From Roseibium sediminis (lineage in GTDB: Bacteria > Pseudomonadota > Alphaproteobacteria > Rhizobiales > Stappiaceae): 64,000 nt of DNA. The DNA lies in contig NZ_VXDB01000004.1 in the NCBI RefSeq assembly GCF_008711325.1, positions 186,001 through 250,000 on the forward strand. Direction: 5' to 3'. A model generated the notes under the pieces. It did not search any database. It had not been told where the DNA came from and saw nothing but the letters and a program-made list of their open reading frames with translations. The position numbers and the translations under genes are program-made. This document shows, one piece after another, positions 36,896-45,770 of this stretch; positions within the stretch are counted from its first letter, which is position 1, and each line of letters starts with the position of its first letter.

Positions 36896-38775
36896 TGCGC
36901 CTTTCGGTCGCCACCACATCAGTACCTGGTGACCTCTCGGAAAAACTGGCCGCGATCAGCGCGGCCGGTTTCACCGGGATCGAACTCTACGAGCCGGACC
37001 TGACCGGCTTTGCGGGCTCGCCCGACGAAATCCGCAAGCAGGTTGAGGATCTGGGCCTTCGCATCGAGGTCTTTCATCCGTTCCATGATTTTGAAGGGCT
37101 TGATGGGGAAAGCCGGTTCAGCGCCTTTGAGCGCCTTGAACTCAAACTCGACCTTTTGAACCAGCTGGGCGCCAAAACGCTTCTGGTCGGGTCAACGGCG
37201 CATCCGCAAGCAAGTCCCAACGAGGAAGATCATCTCCGCGACCTGACAGAACTTGCTGATCGGGCTTCGGCGCGCGGCATCAAAATCGCCTATATCGCGC
37301 TGCCTTGGGGCCGGTTTGTTCAGACCGATGCCGGTGCTCTGGCCATGGTTCAGAAGGTCGACAGGGCCAATTTCGGGCTTGCCCTGAACAGTTTCTTCTC
37401 GCTCGCCGACGGGTCCATGCCCTCGCATTTGCGGGATATTCCAGGTGACAAGCTGTTTCATGTTCAGTTGTCAGACGCACCGGCCTTTGATGTTGATGTG
37501 CGCAAGCTGAAACGGGAATTCGGAATGCTGCCGGGGCAGGGTGGCTTGAAGCTCGGTGGTTTCGTCCGCGTTCTGGCAAAGGCCGGGTATCAGGGCCCCT
37601 GGTCGATTGCCCGTGTCAGCACCACGTCACTTGCCGGAAGCGAAAGCTTTACCCGCGATGCCTATCGCTCTCTGGTCAATCTTCTGGATGATGTGGCCAG
37701 AACGGAGCCTGCTCTGGAGGCTCCGATTCCGGACCTGCCGCCGCGCGTGCATGCAACCGGCATCGAATTCGTCGAGTTTGCCACCAACGAGGCAACCGGT
37801 GCGCAGCTGAAAACCATGCTCAACCGCATGTGCTTTCGCATGGAACGGCGTCATATTTCCAAGAATGTAGAGCTGTGGCGTCAGGGCGCGGTGAATATTG
37901 TCGTCAACATGGAAACCGAAGGGTTTTCGGCGGAAACCTTCCGCGAACACGGACCCTCGGTCTGCGACATGGGACTGCGGGTGGCAGATGCAGCAAAGAC
38001 GGTTGCGCGGGCAAAGGCTCTCGGGGCTCCGGTGTTTTCGCAGCCCGTTGGAACCGGCGAGCTGGACATTCCGGCGATCAAGGGGGTGGGCGGAAATGTA
38101 GTCCATTTCATTGACGAGAAGTCCGACCTCCACCGGGTCTGGGACATTGAGTTTGATGCTGTTCCCAATGCCGAAGCAACCCAGCCTGCAGGCTTGCGCC
38201 GGATCGATCACGTCGCCCAGACCATGCGCTATCAGGAGATGCAGAGCTGGCTGACTTACTACACATCGACATTTGAGATGGACAAAAGCCCGATTGTCGA
38301 TGTGCCGGACCCGCTGGGCATCGTGCTCAGTCAGGCTATCTCCAGTCCTGAAGGCGAGGTGCGGCTGAACCTGAATGGGGCGGGGCCGCGGCGGACATTT
38401 GCCGGAGCCTTTCTGGCGGACCGGTTCGGGGCAGGTGTGCAGCACATAGCCTTCCTGACCGATGATATCTTTGAAACCTCGTCCCAACTGCAAAAGGCAG
38501 GCTTTGAGCGCCTGCAGATGCCGGAGAACTACTACGCTGATCTCAAGGCACGATTTGGCCTTGCTGACGATGTGATCGATCAGCTCCAAGCCGGGCATAT
38601 CCTCTACGACAGGGACCGCACGAGCGAGTATTTCCAGATCTACAGCGTGCCGATCTTCGACGGGTTCTTCTTTGAAATCGTCGAACGGAGGCGCAGCTAT
38701 CAGGGGTATGGCGCACGCAACGCGCCCATCCGTCTTGCAGCGCAAATGCGCTATCAGAAAAACAAGGCCAAATGA
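36892..38775 (+). CDS. QuiC-like fusion of sugar-phosphate isomerase and 4-hydroxyphenylpyruvate dioxygenase domains
   Basis: This 627-residue protein has the layout of bifunctional 3-dehydroshikimate dehydratases (QuiC1 type): TIM barrel (1-270) plus two VOC repeats (about 285-600). By alignment from memory with QuiC1, the TIM-barrel metal ligands Glu134, Asp165, Gln191 and Glu239 correspond here to Ile135, Asn166, Gln192 and Ala240. Three of four are lost and the dehydratase site looks dead. In contrast the VOC iron ligands His440 (RIDHVAQ), His518 (GVQHIAF) and Glu595 (FFFEIVERR) are intact. It may thus act as an HPPD-like dioxygenase. It is preceded by TRAP system 2 and followed by the citryl-CoA lyase-like gene after 1 nt. 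Confidence 0.88.
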   Translation: MMRLSVATTSVPGDLSEKLAAISAAGFTGIELYEPDLTGFAGSPDEIRKQVEDLGLRIEVFHPFHDFEGLDGESRFSAFERLELKLDLLNQLGAKTLLVGSTAHPQASPNEEDHLRDLTELADRASARGIKIAYIALPWGRFVQTDAGALAMVQKVDRANFGLALNSFFSLADGSMPSHLRDIPGDKLFHVQLSDAPAFDVDVRKLKREFGMLPGQGGLKLGGFVRVLAKAGYQGPWSIARVSTTSLAGSESFTRDAYRSLVNLLDDVARTEPALEAPIPDLPPRVHATGIEFVEFATNEATGAQLKTMLNRMCFRMERRHISKNVELWRQGAVNIVVNMETEGFSAETFREHGPSVCDMGLRVADAAKTVARAKALGAPVFSQPVGTGELDIPAIKGVGGNVVHFIDEKSDLHRVWDIEFDAVPNAEATQPAGLRRIDHVAQTMRYQEMQSWLTYYTSTFEMDKSPIVDVPDPLGIVLSQAISSPEGEVRLNLNGAGPRRTFAGAFLADRFGAGVQHIAFLTDDIFETSSQLQKAGFERLQMPENYYADLKARFGLADDVIDQLQAGHILYDRDRTSEYFQIYSVPIFDGFFFEIVERRRSYQGYGARNAPIRLAAQMRYQKNKAK

Positions 38776-38776
38776 C

Positions 38777-39583
38777 ATGACTGACAATCCGGATGCGCAA
38801 GCCGTCCGCAAATGGTGGCGTACCTCGATCATCGACATGGCACCGGGGAAGATCGCTTTCCGCGGCACACCGATACAGGATCTCATCGGCAATGTTGGTC
38901 TGGGTCAGATGATCTGGCTGATGGTTGCAGGCGGAAACCCTACGCCGCAGCAGGCTGCGCTGCTGGAATGCGCATTGGTGGCTGGTGTCGACCATGGTCC
39001 GCAAGCCCCGTCCATCGCCGCTGCCCGCATGGCAGCGACCTGCGGCATCGGTCTCAACAATGTCATGGCAACCGGGCTGAACATGCTTGGAGATATCCAT
39101 GGCGGGGCGGGCGAACAATGTGCCGAGCTTTATTATGATATTGCCGAGCGGATTGATGCCGGTGCCAACATGGAAACCGCCGTCAGCGAGGGGCTCGCCG
39201 CCTGGCGTGAAACTTACGGCAAGATCGTCTCCGGTTTCGGTCACCGGTTCCACAAGCCGGTCGACCCGCGCGCGCCGCGCCTGATGCAGCTCGTTCGCGA
39301 AGCGGCAGAACAGGGAACGGTATCAGGCCGCTTTGCCGATATTGGCGAGGCCGTGCAGGCAGCTATCGGCAGTGAGCGAAAGGTCCCGATAGCAATGAAT
39401 ATCGACGGGGCAACGGCAGTGATCTTCTGCGAGCTGGGATTCCCGGCGCCGCTGTCGCGGGGACTGTTCTGCCTGTCGCGCTCCATCGGAATTCTGGCCC
39501 ATGGCTGGGAACAAACGCAGCAGGGTGGCCGCAACAAGGGGCCCATGCCACCTGCCTATCTGCCCATGTATGAGCCGTCCTGA
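38777..39583 (+). CDS. Citryl-CoA lyase-like, short citrate synthase-fold protein
   Basis: The ATG at 38777 lies 1 nt after the preceding stop; 268 residues, about the size of citryl-CoA lyases and lacking the large N-terminal part of citrate synthase. The citrate synthase catalytic set is present: His108 (GDIHGGAG), His156 (GHRFHKPVDPRAPRL) and Asp210 (MNIDGATAV). It could split or form a C-C bond between an acyl-CoA and an oxo acid. The natural substrate is open. It ends operon B, with a strong terminator downstream. Confidence 0.85.
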   Translation: MTDNPDAQAVRKWWRTSIIDMAPGKIAFRGTPIQDLIGNVGLGQMIWLMVAGGNPTPQQAALLECALVAGVDHGPQAPSIAAARMAATCGIGLNNVMATGLNMLGDIHGGAGEQCAELYYDIAERIDAGANMETAVSEGLAAWRETYGKIVSGFGHRFHKPVDPRAPRLMQLVREAAEQGTVSGRFADIGEAVQAAIGSERKVPIAMNIDGATAVIFCELGFPAPLSRGLFCLSRSIGILAHGWEQTQQGGRNKGPMPPAYLPMYEPS

Positions 39584-39628
39584 GGCTTCATTCACGAATA
39601 TATCGCGCCCTGCTTTTTATGCGCAGTC

Positions 39629-39663
39629 ACAAGGGCTTCCGTTTGGGAGCCCTTGTCTTTTTT
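39629..39663 (+). terminator. Intrinsic terminator after the citryl-CoA lyase-like gene
   Basis: ACAAGGGCT and AGCCCTTGT form a perfect 9-bp stem with a 10-nt loop, followed by CTTTTTT. Confidence 0.88.
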
Positions 39664-39726
39664 CAGCGGTGGAAGCTGCACTGCCACCCTCCGTCAAAAT
39701 TCGAACTCGAATAGTTGATAGAATAA

Positions 39727-39743
39727 AAAATATCTGATATTTT
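39727..39743. promoter_or_regulatory. Operator of GntR regulon 1, site C
   Basis: AAAATATCTGATATTTT is a perfect palindrome with 8-bp arms around one base, 52 nt before the TIM-barrel gene. It matches sites A and B. Confidence 0.8.
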
Positions 39744-39795
39744 GAAAAATATAATTTACAACTTGGGCCGCAGGTCCAATTGGGAGTGAACCGCC

Positions 39796-40674
39796 ATGTC
39801 GGGCTGGCAAGCGATCGCGTCGACTGAACCGCTCTATTCTCTGGCGCATTTGACCCTGATCGGGGCAACTGCGCCGGAACTGGTCTATATCGCCGCCCGC
39901 GCTGGCTACGATGCTGTCAGCCCTCGTCTGATCAAGATGAACGTCCCCGGCGAGTTTCCCGAAGACCCGATTGATCAGGCACAGATACAGGCCACGAAAA
40001 CTGCGCTGGCCAGCACAGGCCTGAAGGTTCTCGACATCGAGCTTGCGCGCGTGACTGAAGACTGCGACCCGCGCAACTTCGAGCGCGCTCTGGAACTCGG
40101 CGGAGAGCTTGGCGCAAGCCGGATGATCATGAGCGCCTGGACCAAGGCACGGGATGACCGGAACTTTATCGTCGATGTCTATGCTGAAACCTGTGATCTG
40201 GCAGCGCCCTATGGTCTGACCGTTGATCTTGAATTCCCGAGTTTTTCGCGCCTGAGAACGCTGGATGAGGCGCTGGATATCGTCCGGGCGGCTGATCGGC
40301 CCAACTCCGGCATTCTGGTGGACACGCTTTATCTCCACCTCAGCCGCGTGGATCTCGGCGAGTTGCTGCATGTACCGCCGAACCTTCTGCACTTCCTCCA
40401 TATTTCCGACTGTCTTCCAGGTATCGCCGACACGCGCGAAGGCATGATTCAGCTGGCCCGCGATGCGCGCCTTTATCCCGGTGAGGGCTGGATCGACTTT
40501 GCCGGCATCATCGAGCGCATTCCGCCGGTCGATTACTCCATCGAACTTCCGAACCAGAGCCGCGTGGCCGAACTCGGCTACGAGGAACACGCCAGACGTT
40601 GCCTGACCCACGCGAAGAAAACCTTCGGGCAGGCCCGATCCAAACGCCGCACCCTTGAACAGGTTGCCGCCTGA
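39796..40674 (+). CDS. Sugar-phosphate isomerase/epimerase-family TIM-barrel protein
   Basis: The 292-residue AP-endonuclease-2-type TIM barrel has a complete metal site: Glu146 (VDLEFPSF), Asp176 (ILVDTLYLH), His202 (FLHISD) and Glu250 (YSIELPN). This is the set missing from the fusion enzyme of the same regulon, so this stand-alone barrel may supply the isomerase or dehydratase activity. Family members include hydroxypyruvate isomerase, IolE and dehydroshikimate dehydratases. It is the first gene of a three-gene operon under operator C. Confidence 0.88.
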   Translation: MSGWQAIASTEPLYSLAHLTLIGATAPELVYIAARAGYDAVSPRLIKMNVPGEFPEDPIDQAQIQATKTALASTGLKVLDIELARVTEDCDPRNFERALELGGELGASRMIMSAWTKARDDRNFIVDVYAETCDLAAPYGLTVDLEFPSFSRLRTLDEALDIVRAADRPNSGILVDTLYLHLSRVDLGELLHVPPNLLHFLHISDCLPGIADTREGMIQLARDARLYPGEGWIDFAGIIERIPPVDYSIELPNQSRVAELGYEEHARRCLTHAKKTFGQARSKRRTLEQVAA

Positions 40675-40697
40675 TCTTCAAATGAAAGAGGGACCCC

Positions 40698-42107
40698 ATG
40701 GGGAAAGAACTGACTGACGACGAACGTCAACTCGTCGACGATATGCTGGTACGCGCGAGAGCGGCCATGGCTGAGATCGAGGACTGGAGCCAGGAGAACC
40801 TCAATCGGCTCAGTCAGGCGATTGCATGGTATTCCGGTAACGAAAAGACATTCACCCGGCTGGCGCAGCAGGGTGTGGATGAAAGCGGCATTGGTGACCG
40901 GGACGGGCGCCCGGCAAAACGTTTCAAGATCCACATGGTGCTGCGTGATGTGCTTCGCACGCCGTCGACCGGCATTGTCGAAGTGGATGAGGCGAAGGGC
41001 CTTGTAAAATACGCAAAGCCGGCTGGTGTCATTGCCTCGTTGATCCCGATGACCAACCCGGCCATGACCCCACCTGTGACCGGTGTGTCCTCCGCCAATG
41101 CACGAAACGCCGTCATCTTTTCCCCGCATCCGCGCACGGCGCTGACAACCTACGAGATGGTGGAAGTCATGCGGGCCGCCTGCCGGGCCGTCGGCGCTCC
41201 GGAAGATCTGTTCCAGTCGATCCGCAAGCCGTCCATCCCGATGACCAACTATCTGATGTCGCGGGCAGATCTGACGCTGGCAACCGGTGGCAAGCCGATG
41301 GTAAAGGCCGCCTACAGTTCGGGTCGTCCGGCTTATGGCGTTGGCGCTGGAAACTCTTCCATCGTCATCGATGAAACCGCTGACATCGAGATTGCAGCCC
41401 AGAATACCCGGGTTTCCAAGACCTCCGATTTTGGCTCGGGCTGCTCTGCTGACGGCAACATCATCATCCAGAAGTCCATCTATGACCGCATGGTCAAGGC
41501 TCTGGAAGCCGAAGGCGGATATCTCTGCAGCTCGGAAGAAAAGGTCCTTCTGGAAAAGGCCATGTGGGACGAGAAGGGCAACCGGACATTCCCGACCATT
41601 GCCTGCCGCCCGCAACAGACAGCCGAAGTTGCCGGGTTCTCCATTCCCGACGACCGCAAGTTCCTGATGGTTGAAAATCAGGGCCAGATTGGTCCGGAGC
41701 ACAAATTCTCAAAGGAAAAGCTGACCACCTTGATGGCGCTTTATCACTTCGAGACATTTGATGACGCGCTGGAAACCGTTCGCCAGATTTATGAAGTCGG
41801 CGGCAAGGGGCACTCCTGCGGCATCTACAGCCACAGCGACGAGAACATCGACCGTCTGGCTCGCCTTGCGCCCGTCAGCCGCATGATGGTTCGCCAGCCG
41901 CAATCCAAGGCCAATGCCGGTGCATGGACAAACGGCATGCCGATGACCTCATCGCTCGGCTGTGGCATCTGGGGCGGCAACATCACCAATGAAAACGTCA
42001 CCATCAAGCACATGATGAACTACACGTGGGTGAGCCGACCGATCCCGGAAGATCGCCCGTCCGAAGAAGAGCTGTTTGGAGAGTTCTTTGGCAGGGAGGT
42101 TGCGTGA
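40698..42107 (+). CDS. Acylating aldehyde dehydrogenase (SauS/EutE-like)
   Basis: The 469-residue protein belongs to the CoA-acylating aldehyde dehydrogenases. The catalytic cysteine is Cys249 in SKTSDFGSGCSADGN, and the cofactor region has IPMTNPAMTP and a GAPEDLFQ segment. Length and motifs match sulfoacetaldehyde or acetaldehyde dehydrogenases that make acyl-CoA. Its stop overlaps the ThDP-enzyme start as TGATG. A decarboxylase producing the aldehyde next door would explain the pairing: 2-oxo acid to aldehyde to acyl-CoA. Confidence 0.88.
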   Translation: MGKELTDDERQLVDDMLVRARAAMAEIEDWSQENLNRLSQAIAWYSGNEKTFTRLAQQGVDESGIGDRDGRPAKRFKIHMVLRDVLRTPSTGIVEVDEAKGLVKYAKPAGVIASLIPMTNPAMTPPVTGVSSANARNAVIFSPHPRTALTTYEMVEVMRAACRAVGAPEDLFQSIRKPSIPMTNYLMSRADLTLATGGKPMVKAAYSSGRPAYGVGAGNSSIVIDETADIEIAAQNTRVSKTSDFGSGCSADGNIIIQKSIYDRMVKALEAEGGYLCSSEEKVLLEKAMWDEKGNRTFPTIACRPQQTAEVAGFSIPDDRKFLMVENQGQIGPEHKFSKEKLTTLMALYHFETFDDALETVRQIYEVGGKGHSCGIYSHSDENIDRLARLAPVSRMMVRQPQSKANAGAWTNGMPMTSSLGCGIWGGNITNENVTIKHMMNYTWVSRPIPEDRPSEEELFGEFFGREVA

Positions 42108-43888
42108 TGCTGGACAAGACATCGACCGAACGGACTGTCGCCGAGCATATTGTCAGCTTTCTGGAGCGCCGCGGCGTGGAGCATGTCTTCGGCCTCTGCG
42201 GCCACACCAACATCGCCGTTCTGGCAGCGCTCGCCGAAAGCCCGATTGATTTCGTCACCGTTCGCCACGAACAGATCGCCAGCCACGCTGCCGATGCCTA
42301 TGCCCGGGTGAAGGGCAAGGCATCCGTGGTTCTGTCGCACCTGTCTCCGGGCCTGACCAACTGCGCGACAGGCGTTGCCAATGCGGCATTGGACTGTATC
42401 CCGATGGTCGTTATCGCCGGGGATATTCCGACCCACTATTACGGCAAGCATCCGCATCAGGAGGTGAACCTCCATGCCGATGCGGCGCAGTGGGAGATCT
42501 ATCGTCCTTTCGTGAAGCGCGCCTGGCGTGTCGACCGTGCTGACCTGATGGCGGAAATCCTTGAAAAGGCGTTCCATCTGGCCGAAAGCGGCCAGCCGGG
42601 ACCGGTGCTTGTCAATGTGCCGATGGACATCTTCTCGCAAGTGATTTCGTCAGAGAGCTTTGACCGCATCCTCGACAACACCCGCACCTTGGTGAAGCCG
42701 TCTCTCGACGATGAAACCGCCCGCAAGATCGTGACAGCGCTGGCCAAGGCCAAGGACCCGGTTGCCTATGTCGGCGGCGGTATTCTTCTGGCCAAGGCAT
42801 CCGAGGAATTGCGTGAATTTGTCGATCATATGGGACTGCCGGTTGCCCATAGCCTGATGGGGAAGGGGGCTCTTTCCGACGCCCATCCGCTTGTGCTCGG
42901 CATGACGGGGTTCTGGGGCACCGAACTGGTCAATCAGAGCTGTCTTAATGCGGACTACATTTTCGCAATCGGCACCCGTTTCAAGGAAGCCGACTGCTCC
43001 AGCTGGTATCCGGGCTACACGTTCAACATCCCCGGCTCCAAGGTGATCCATATCGATATCGAGCCTTCGGAAATCGGGCGCAATTACCCGACCGAAATCG
43101 GCGTGGTCGCTGATGCGAAATCCGCGCTCAAGGTTCTGACGCGGGTGGCGAAGGAGATGTACCCGAACGGCTTCCAGCGTCCGGATCTGGTGAAGAAGAT
43201 TTCTGACTTCCGGGCAAGGTTCAAGGCAGGAAATCAGGAGATGGCAACATCTTCCGCTTTCCCGATGATGCCGGAGCGCATTCTTGCAGATGCCAGAAAG
43301 GCGCTGCCAGAGAACGCAATCATCACGACCGATGTGGGCTGGAACAAGAACGGCGTCGGCCAGCAATTCGACATCCTCACGCCAGGCTCGATCCTGACAC
43401 CGGGCGGCTTTGCGACCATGGGATTTGGCCCTCCGGGCGCCATTGGCGCCAAGCTGGCTGCGCCAGACCGTGTTGTCATCAGCCTTGTGGGCGATGGCGG
43501 GTTTGGTCAAAACCCGTCCATGCTGGCAACGGCAGTCGAGTTGAACCTCGGGATTGTCTGGCTGGTGATGAACAACAACGCGTTTGGGACCATCGCCGGC
43601 CTTCAAAAGGCGCATCATGGCCTGACCTATGGAACGACGTTTCCGGGTACGGCTGCCGAGCCGACGAACGGTCCGAGCTATGCTGACATCGCAAAGGCGT
43701 ATGGGGCCGTCGGCATTCGCATCAAGAGCGCCGAAGACCTTCTGCCAGCGCTGCAAGCCGCAATCGCCAGCGGCAAGCCGACGGTTCTGGATGTTCCGAT
43801 GATCAACAACCCGACACCAACCACGGGCCACTGGAACATTCTGGATATCTATTCTCCGGACAAGGACGTTTCGCACGTCGCGACCTGA
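42107..43888 (+). CDS. Thiamine diphosphate-dependent enzyme, acetolactate synthase-like
   Basis: The start at 42107 has GGGAGG upstream and overlaps the previous stop; 593 residues. The ThDP motif is GDGGFGQNPSMLATAVEL ending in MNNNAFGT, and the catalytic glutamate of ThDP enzymes is present in TVRHEQIASHAADAYARVKG (Glu55). The glutamate speaks against glyoxylate carboligase, which lacks it, and the sequence does not resemble sulfoacetaldehyde acetyltransferase. Decarboxylation or carboligation of a 2-oxo acid is likely. It is followed by a bidirectional terminator. Confidence 0.88.
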   Translation: MLDKTSTERTVAEHIVSFLERRGVEHVFGLCGHTNIAVLAALAESPIDFVTVRHEQIASHAADAYARVKGKASVVLSHLSPGLTNCATGVANAALDCIPMVVIAGDIPTHYYGKHPHQEVNLHADAAQWEIYRPFVKRAWRVDRADLMAEILEKAFHLAESGQPGPVLVNVPMDIFSQVISSESFDRILDNTRTLVKPSLDDETARKIVTALAKAKDPVAYVGGGILLAKASEELREFVDHMGLPVAHSLMGKGALSDAHPLVLGMTGFWGTELVNQSCLNADYIFAIGTRFKEADCSSWYPGYTFNIPGSKVIHIDIEPSEIGRNYPTEIGVVADAKSALKVLTRVAKEMYPNGFQRPDLVKKISDFRARFKAGNQEMATSSAFPMMPERILADARKALPENAIITTDVGWNKNGVGQQFDILTPGSILTPGGFATMGFGPPGAIGAKLAAPDRVVISLVGDGGFGQNPSMLATAVELNLGIVWLVMNNNAFGTIAGLQKAHHGLTYGTTFPGTAAEPTNGPSYADIAKAYGAVGIRIKSAEDLLPALQAAIASGKPTVLDVPMINNPTPTTGHWNILDIYSPDKDVSHVAT

Positions 43889-43910
43889 TAGGCTTCTGCT
43901 GTGAGAAAAG

Positions 43911-43946
43911 AAAATGCCCGGCGCAGTCACTGCACCGGGTATTTTT
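43911..43946. terminator. Bidirectional intrinsic terminator
   Basis: CCCGG-C-GCAGT and ACTGC-A-CCGGG form a stem flanked by AAAAT on the left and TATTTTTG on the right. It serves both the ThDP-enzyme gene and the converging TRAP system 3. Confidence 0.85.
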
Positions 43947-43964
43947 GTTGGCTCTTTTGCTGCG

Positions 43965-45248
43965 TCACCATAGGGAGGGCAGGAACAACGAAAGCGCCGG
44001 GATGTAGGTCACCATCATCAACAGCACGAGCATTCCTGCAAAGAAGGGCAGGATGGCGATACTCAGGCGTTCGATGGAAACGCCGGATATGCCGCTTGCC
44101 ACAAACAGGTTGACGCCGAGGGGCGGGGTGCAGAAGCCGATGGCCAGATTGACCGTCAGGATCACCCCGAAGACAATCGGATCAACGCCAATGGCAGCTG
44201 CTACGGGCAGCAGGATCGGCGTCATGATGATGATCGAGGATATCGTCTCCATGAACATGCCGATGATGAGAAGCAGCAGATTGATCAAAAGCAGGATCAG
44301 GATCGGATTATCCGACAGGTGCGTCAGCCAGTTAGCCAAATCTGCGGGGATCTGAGCCAGGGTGACAAGACGCCCGAAGGCCGTTGCCATGATCACCAGA
44401 ATGAGGATGGTTCCGCTTGTCAGTGCGCTTTGGGCCAGAATGCCCGGCAGGTCGCGCAGCCCTATGTCGCCATAGACGAACAGGCCGACCACGGCAGCAT
44501 AAAGAACGGCGACGGCTCCAGCCTCGGTCGGTGTGAAGATGCCGCTATAAATCCCGCCAAGTATGATGATCGGAACCAGAAGCGCCCAGAAGGACTTGCG
44601 GAAGGTCTCGGCCATCGAGGCAGACGAGAACTCCTTGGTGGCCTCTATCACGGCGGTTTCCTTGCGCAGCAGGAACCGGCCAATGGCCATATACATGACC
44701 GCAAACATAAGGCCGGGAATGACACCTGCAAGGAACAGCTTGCCGATAGAGACTTCCGCCGTCACGCCATAAATGATGAAGGGAATGCTGGGCGGGATCA
44801 TGACGCCAATCATTCCCGATGAGGCTGTCAGCGCCCCGCTGAAGCGCCGGGAATAGCCGACTTTTTCCATTTCCGGAATGAGGTTCGAGCCGATGGCGGC
44901 GACAGTTGCCGGAGACGATCCGGAGATCGCGGCAAAAAACACGCAAGCCAGTACATTCACATAGGCAAGGCCGCCACGGATGTGTCCGATCAGCGCATTG
45001 GCAAAGGCAACGAGGCGCCGCGACATGCCGCCATGCTGCATGAGATCACCCGCCAAAACGAACAGCGGGACGGCAATCAACGGAAAGGAATCCGCCCCGG
45101 TCACCACAGAGCGCGCGAGAAGCACGAGCGGCGGTGTGCCGTCAACGAAGACCATGACGATCATGGTGGCCAGCCCGAGGCATATCCCGATCGGAACACT
45201 GACAAGAAGCAAGACCAGCAGAGCGATGAAAAGGACTGTTGCAATCAT
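43965..45248 (-). CDS. TRAP transporter large permease DctM (system 3)
   Basis: The start at 45248 has AGGAGATGG upstream and overlaps the dctQ stop as ATGA; 427 residues. It has the usual helices and the signatures GMIGVMIPPSIPFIIYGV and YSGIFTPTEAGAVAVLYA. Last gene of the dctPQM operon, ended by the bidirectional terminator. Confidence 0.93.
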   Translation of the reverse strand: MIATVLFIALLVLLLVSVPIGICLGLATMIVMVFVDGTPPLVLLARSVVTGADSFPLIAVPLFVLAGDLMQHGGMSRRLVAFANALIGHIRGGLAYVNVLACVFFAAISGSSPATVAAIGSNLIPEMEKVGYSRRFSGALTASSGMIGVMIPPSIPFIIYGVTAEVSIGKLFLAGVIPGLMFAVMYMAIGRFLLRKETAVIEATKEFSSASMAETFRKSFWALLVPIIILGGIYSGIFTPTEAGAVAVLYAAVVGLFVYGDIGLRDLPGILAQSALTSGTILILVIMATAFGRLVTLAQIPADLANWLTHLSDNPILILLLINLLLLIIGMFMETISSIIIMTPILLPVAAAIGVDPIVFGVILTVNLAIGFCTPPLGVNLFVASGISGVSIERLSIAILPFFAGMLVLLMMVTYIPALSLFLPSLW

Positions 45249-45748
45249 TTTCCATCTCCTGACTGGTGAGTTGGGGCGCGAAAGCGAGCGAGGGTCTTGA
45301 GGAAATGCTGGACAATCCGGATGCTCGACAACGTGCCGCCGACCGGAGCAGAGGCATAGAGAATGGGGATCGGCAGACCGAGCACCACAGACTTCTGCTT
45401 GGCTACGAACGGCATCTGCATGAGCTGGACGCATTCCTTGATCATGATGGCAAGGAATGCCAGAACCAGAATGTCGACGATCATGTCGAGAACCAGCTGG
45501 GCACGGTCGCCAAGAAGGTCACGCAGCACGGTGATGCGGATATGTTCACGCTTGTGAAAGCCGTAGCTGACAGCAATCCAGATGAACCAGACAAAGGTCC
45601 AAAGCGTCAGTTCCTCGCCCCAGGACAGGGACGCATTCAGCACGTAACGCATGATCACGTTGAAACTGATCAGAAGTACGATGAAGGCCAGTAGCAAGGC
45701 GGCCAGTGTCCGCTCAAGATTGGCATCTATCCATTTTATCGCAGCCAT
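45245..45748 (-). CDS. TRAP transporter small permease DctQ (system 3)
   Basis: The start at 45748 is set by GGGGGG 6 nt upstream; 167 residues. Four predicted membrane helices and the ASLSWGEELTLWTFVWFIWI block identify DctQ. A hairpin lies between it and the SBP gene. Confidence 0.9.
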   Translation of the reverse strand: MAAIKWIDANLERTLAALLLAFIVLLISFNVIMRYVLNASLSWGEELTLWTFVWFIWIAVSYGFHKREHIRITVLRDLLGDRAQLVLDMIVDILVLAFLAIMIKECVQLMQMPFVAKQKSVVLGLPIPILYASAPVGGTLSSIRIVQHFLKTLARFRAPTHQSGDGK

Positions 45749-45770
45749 TATTCCCCCCGAAGCCATATGA

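Noticed and set aside
35687-36919. 410-codon minus-strand frame opposite the TRAP large permease of system 2
   Set aside because: Arg/Gln/Asp/His-rich antisense shadow of a membrane protein gene; the permease has clear DctM signatures.
37627-38892. 421-codon minus-strand frame opposite the fusion enzyme
   Set aside because: No recognisable domains. The plus strand encodes an intact two-domain protein coupled to its neighbours.
42107-43888. Identification as glyoxylate carboligase or sulfoacetaldehyde acetyltransferase
   Set aside because: The conserved ThDP-activating glutamate (Glu55) is present, unlike in glyoxylate carboligase, and the N-terminus does not resemble sulfoacetaldehyde acetyltransferase.
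40698-43888. A taurine/sulfonate pathway because of the SauS-like dehydrogenase
   Set aside because: No taurine or sulfoacetate transporter, Xsc or sulfite exporter is present; the aldehyde dehydrogenase family is broad.
42650-43930. 426-codon minus-strand frame opposite the ThDP enzyme
   Set aside because: Shadow frame; the plus strand holds complete ThDP motifs and tight operon spacing.
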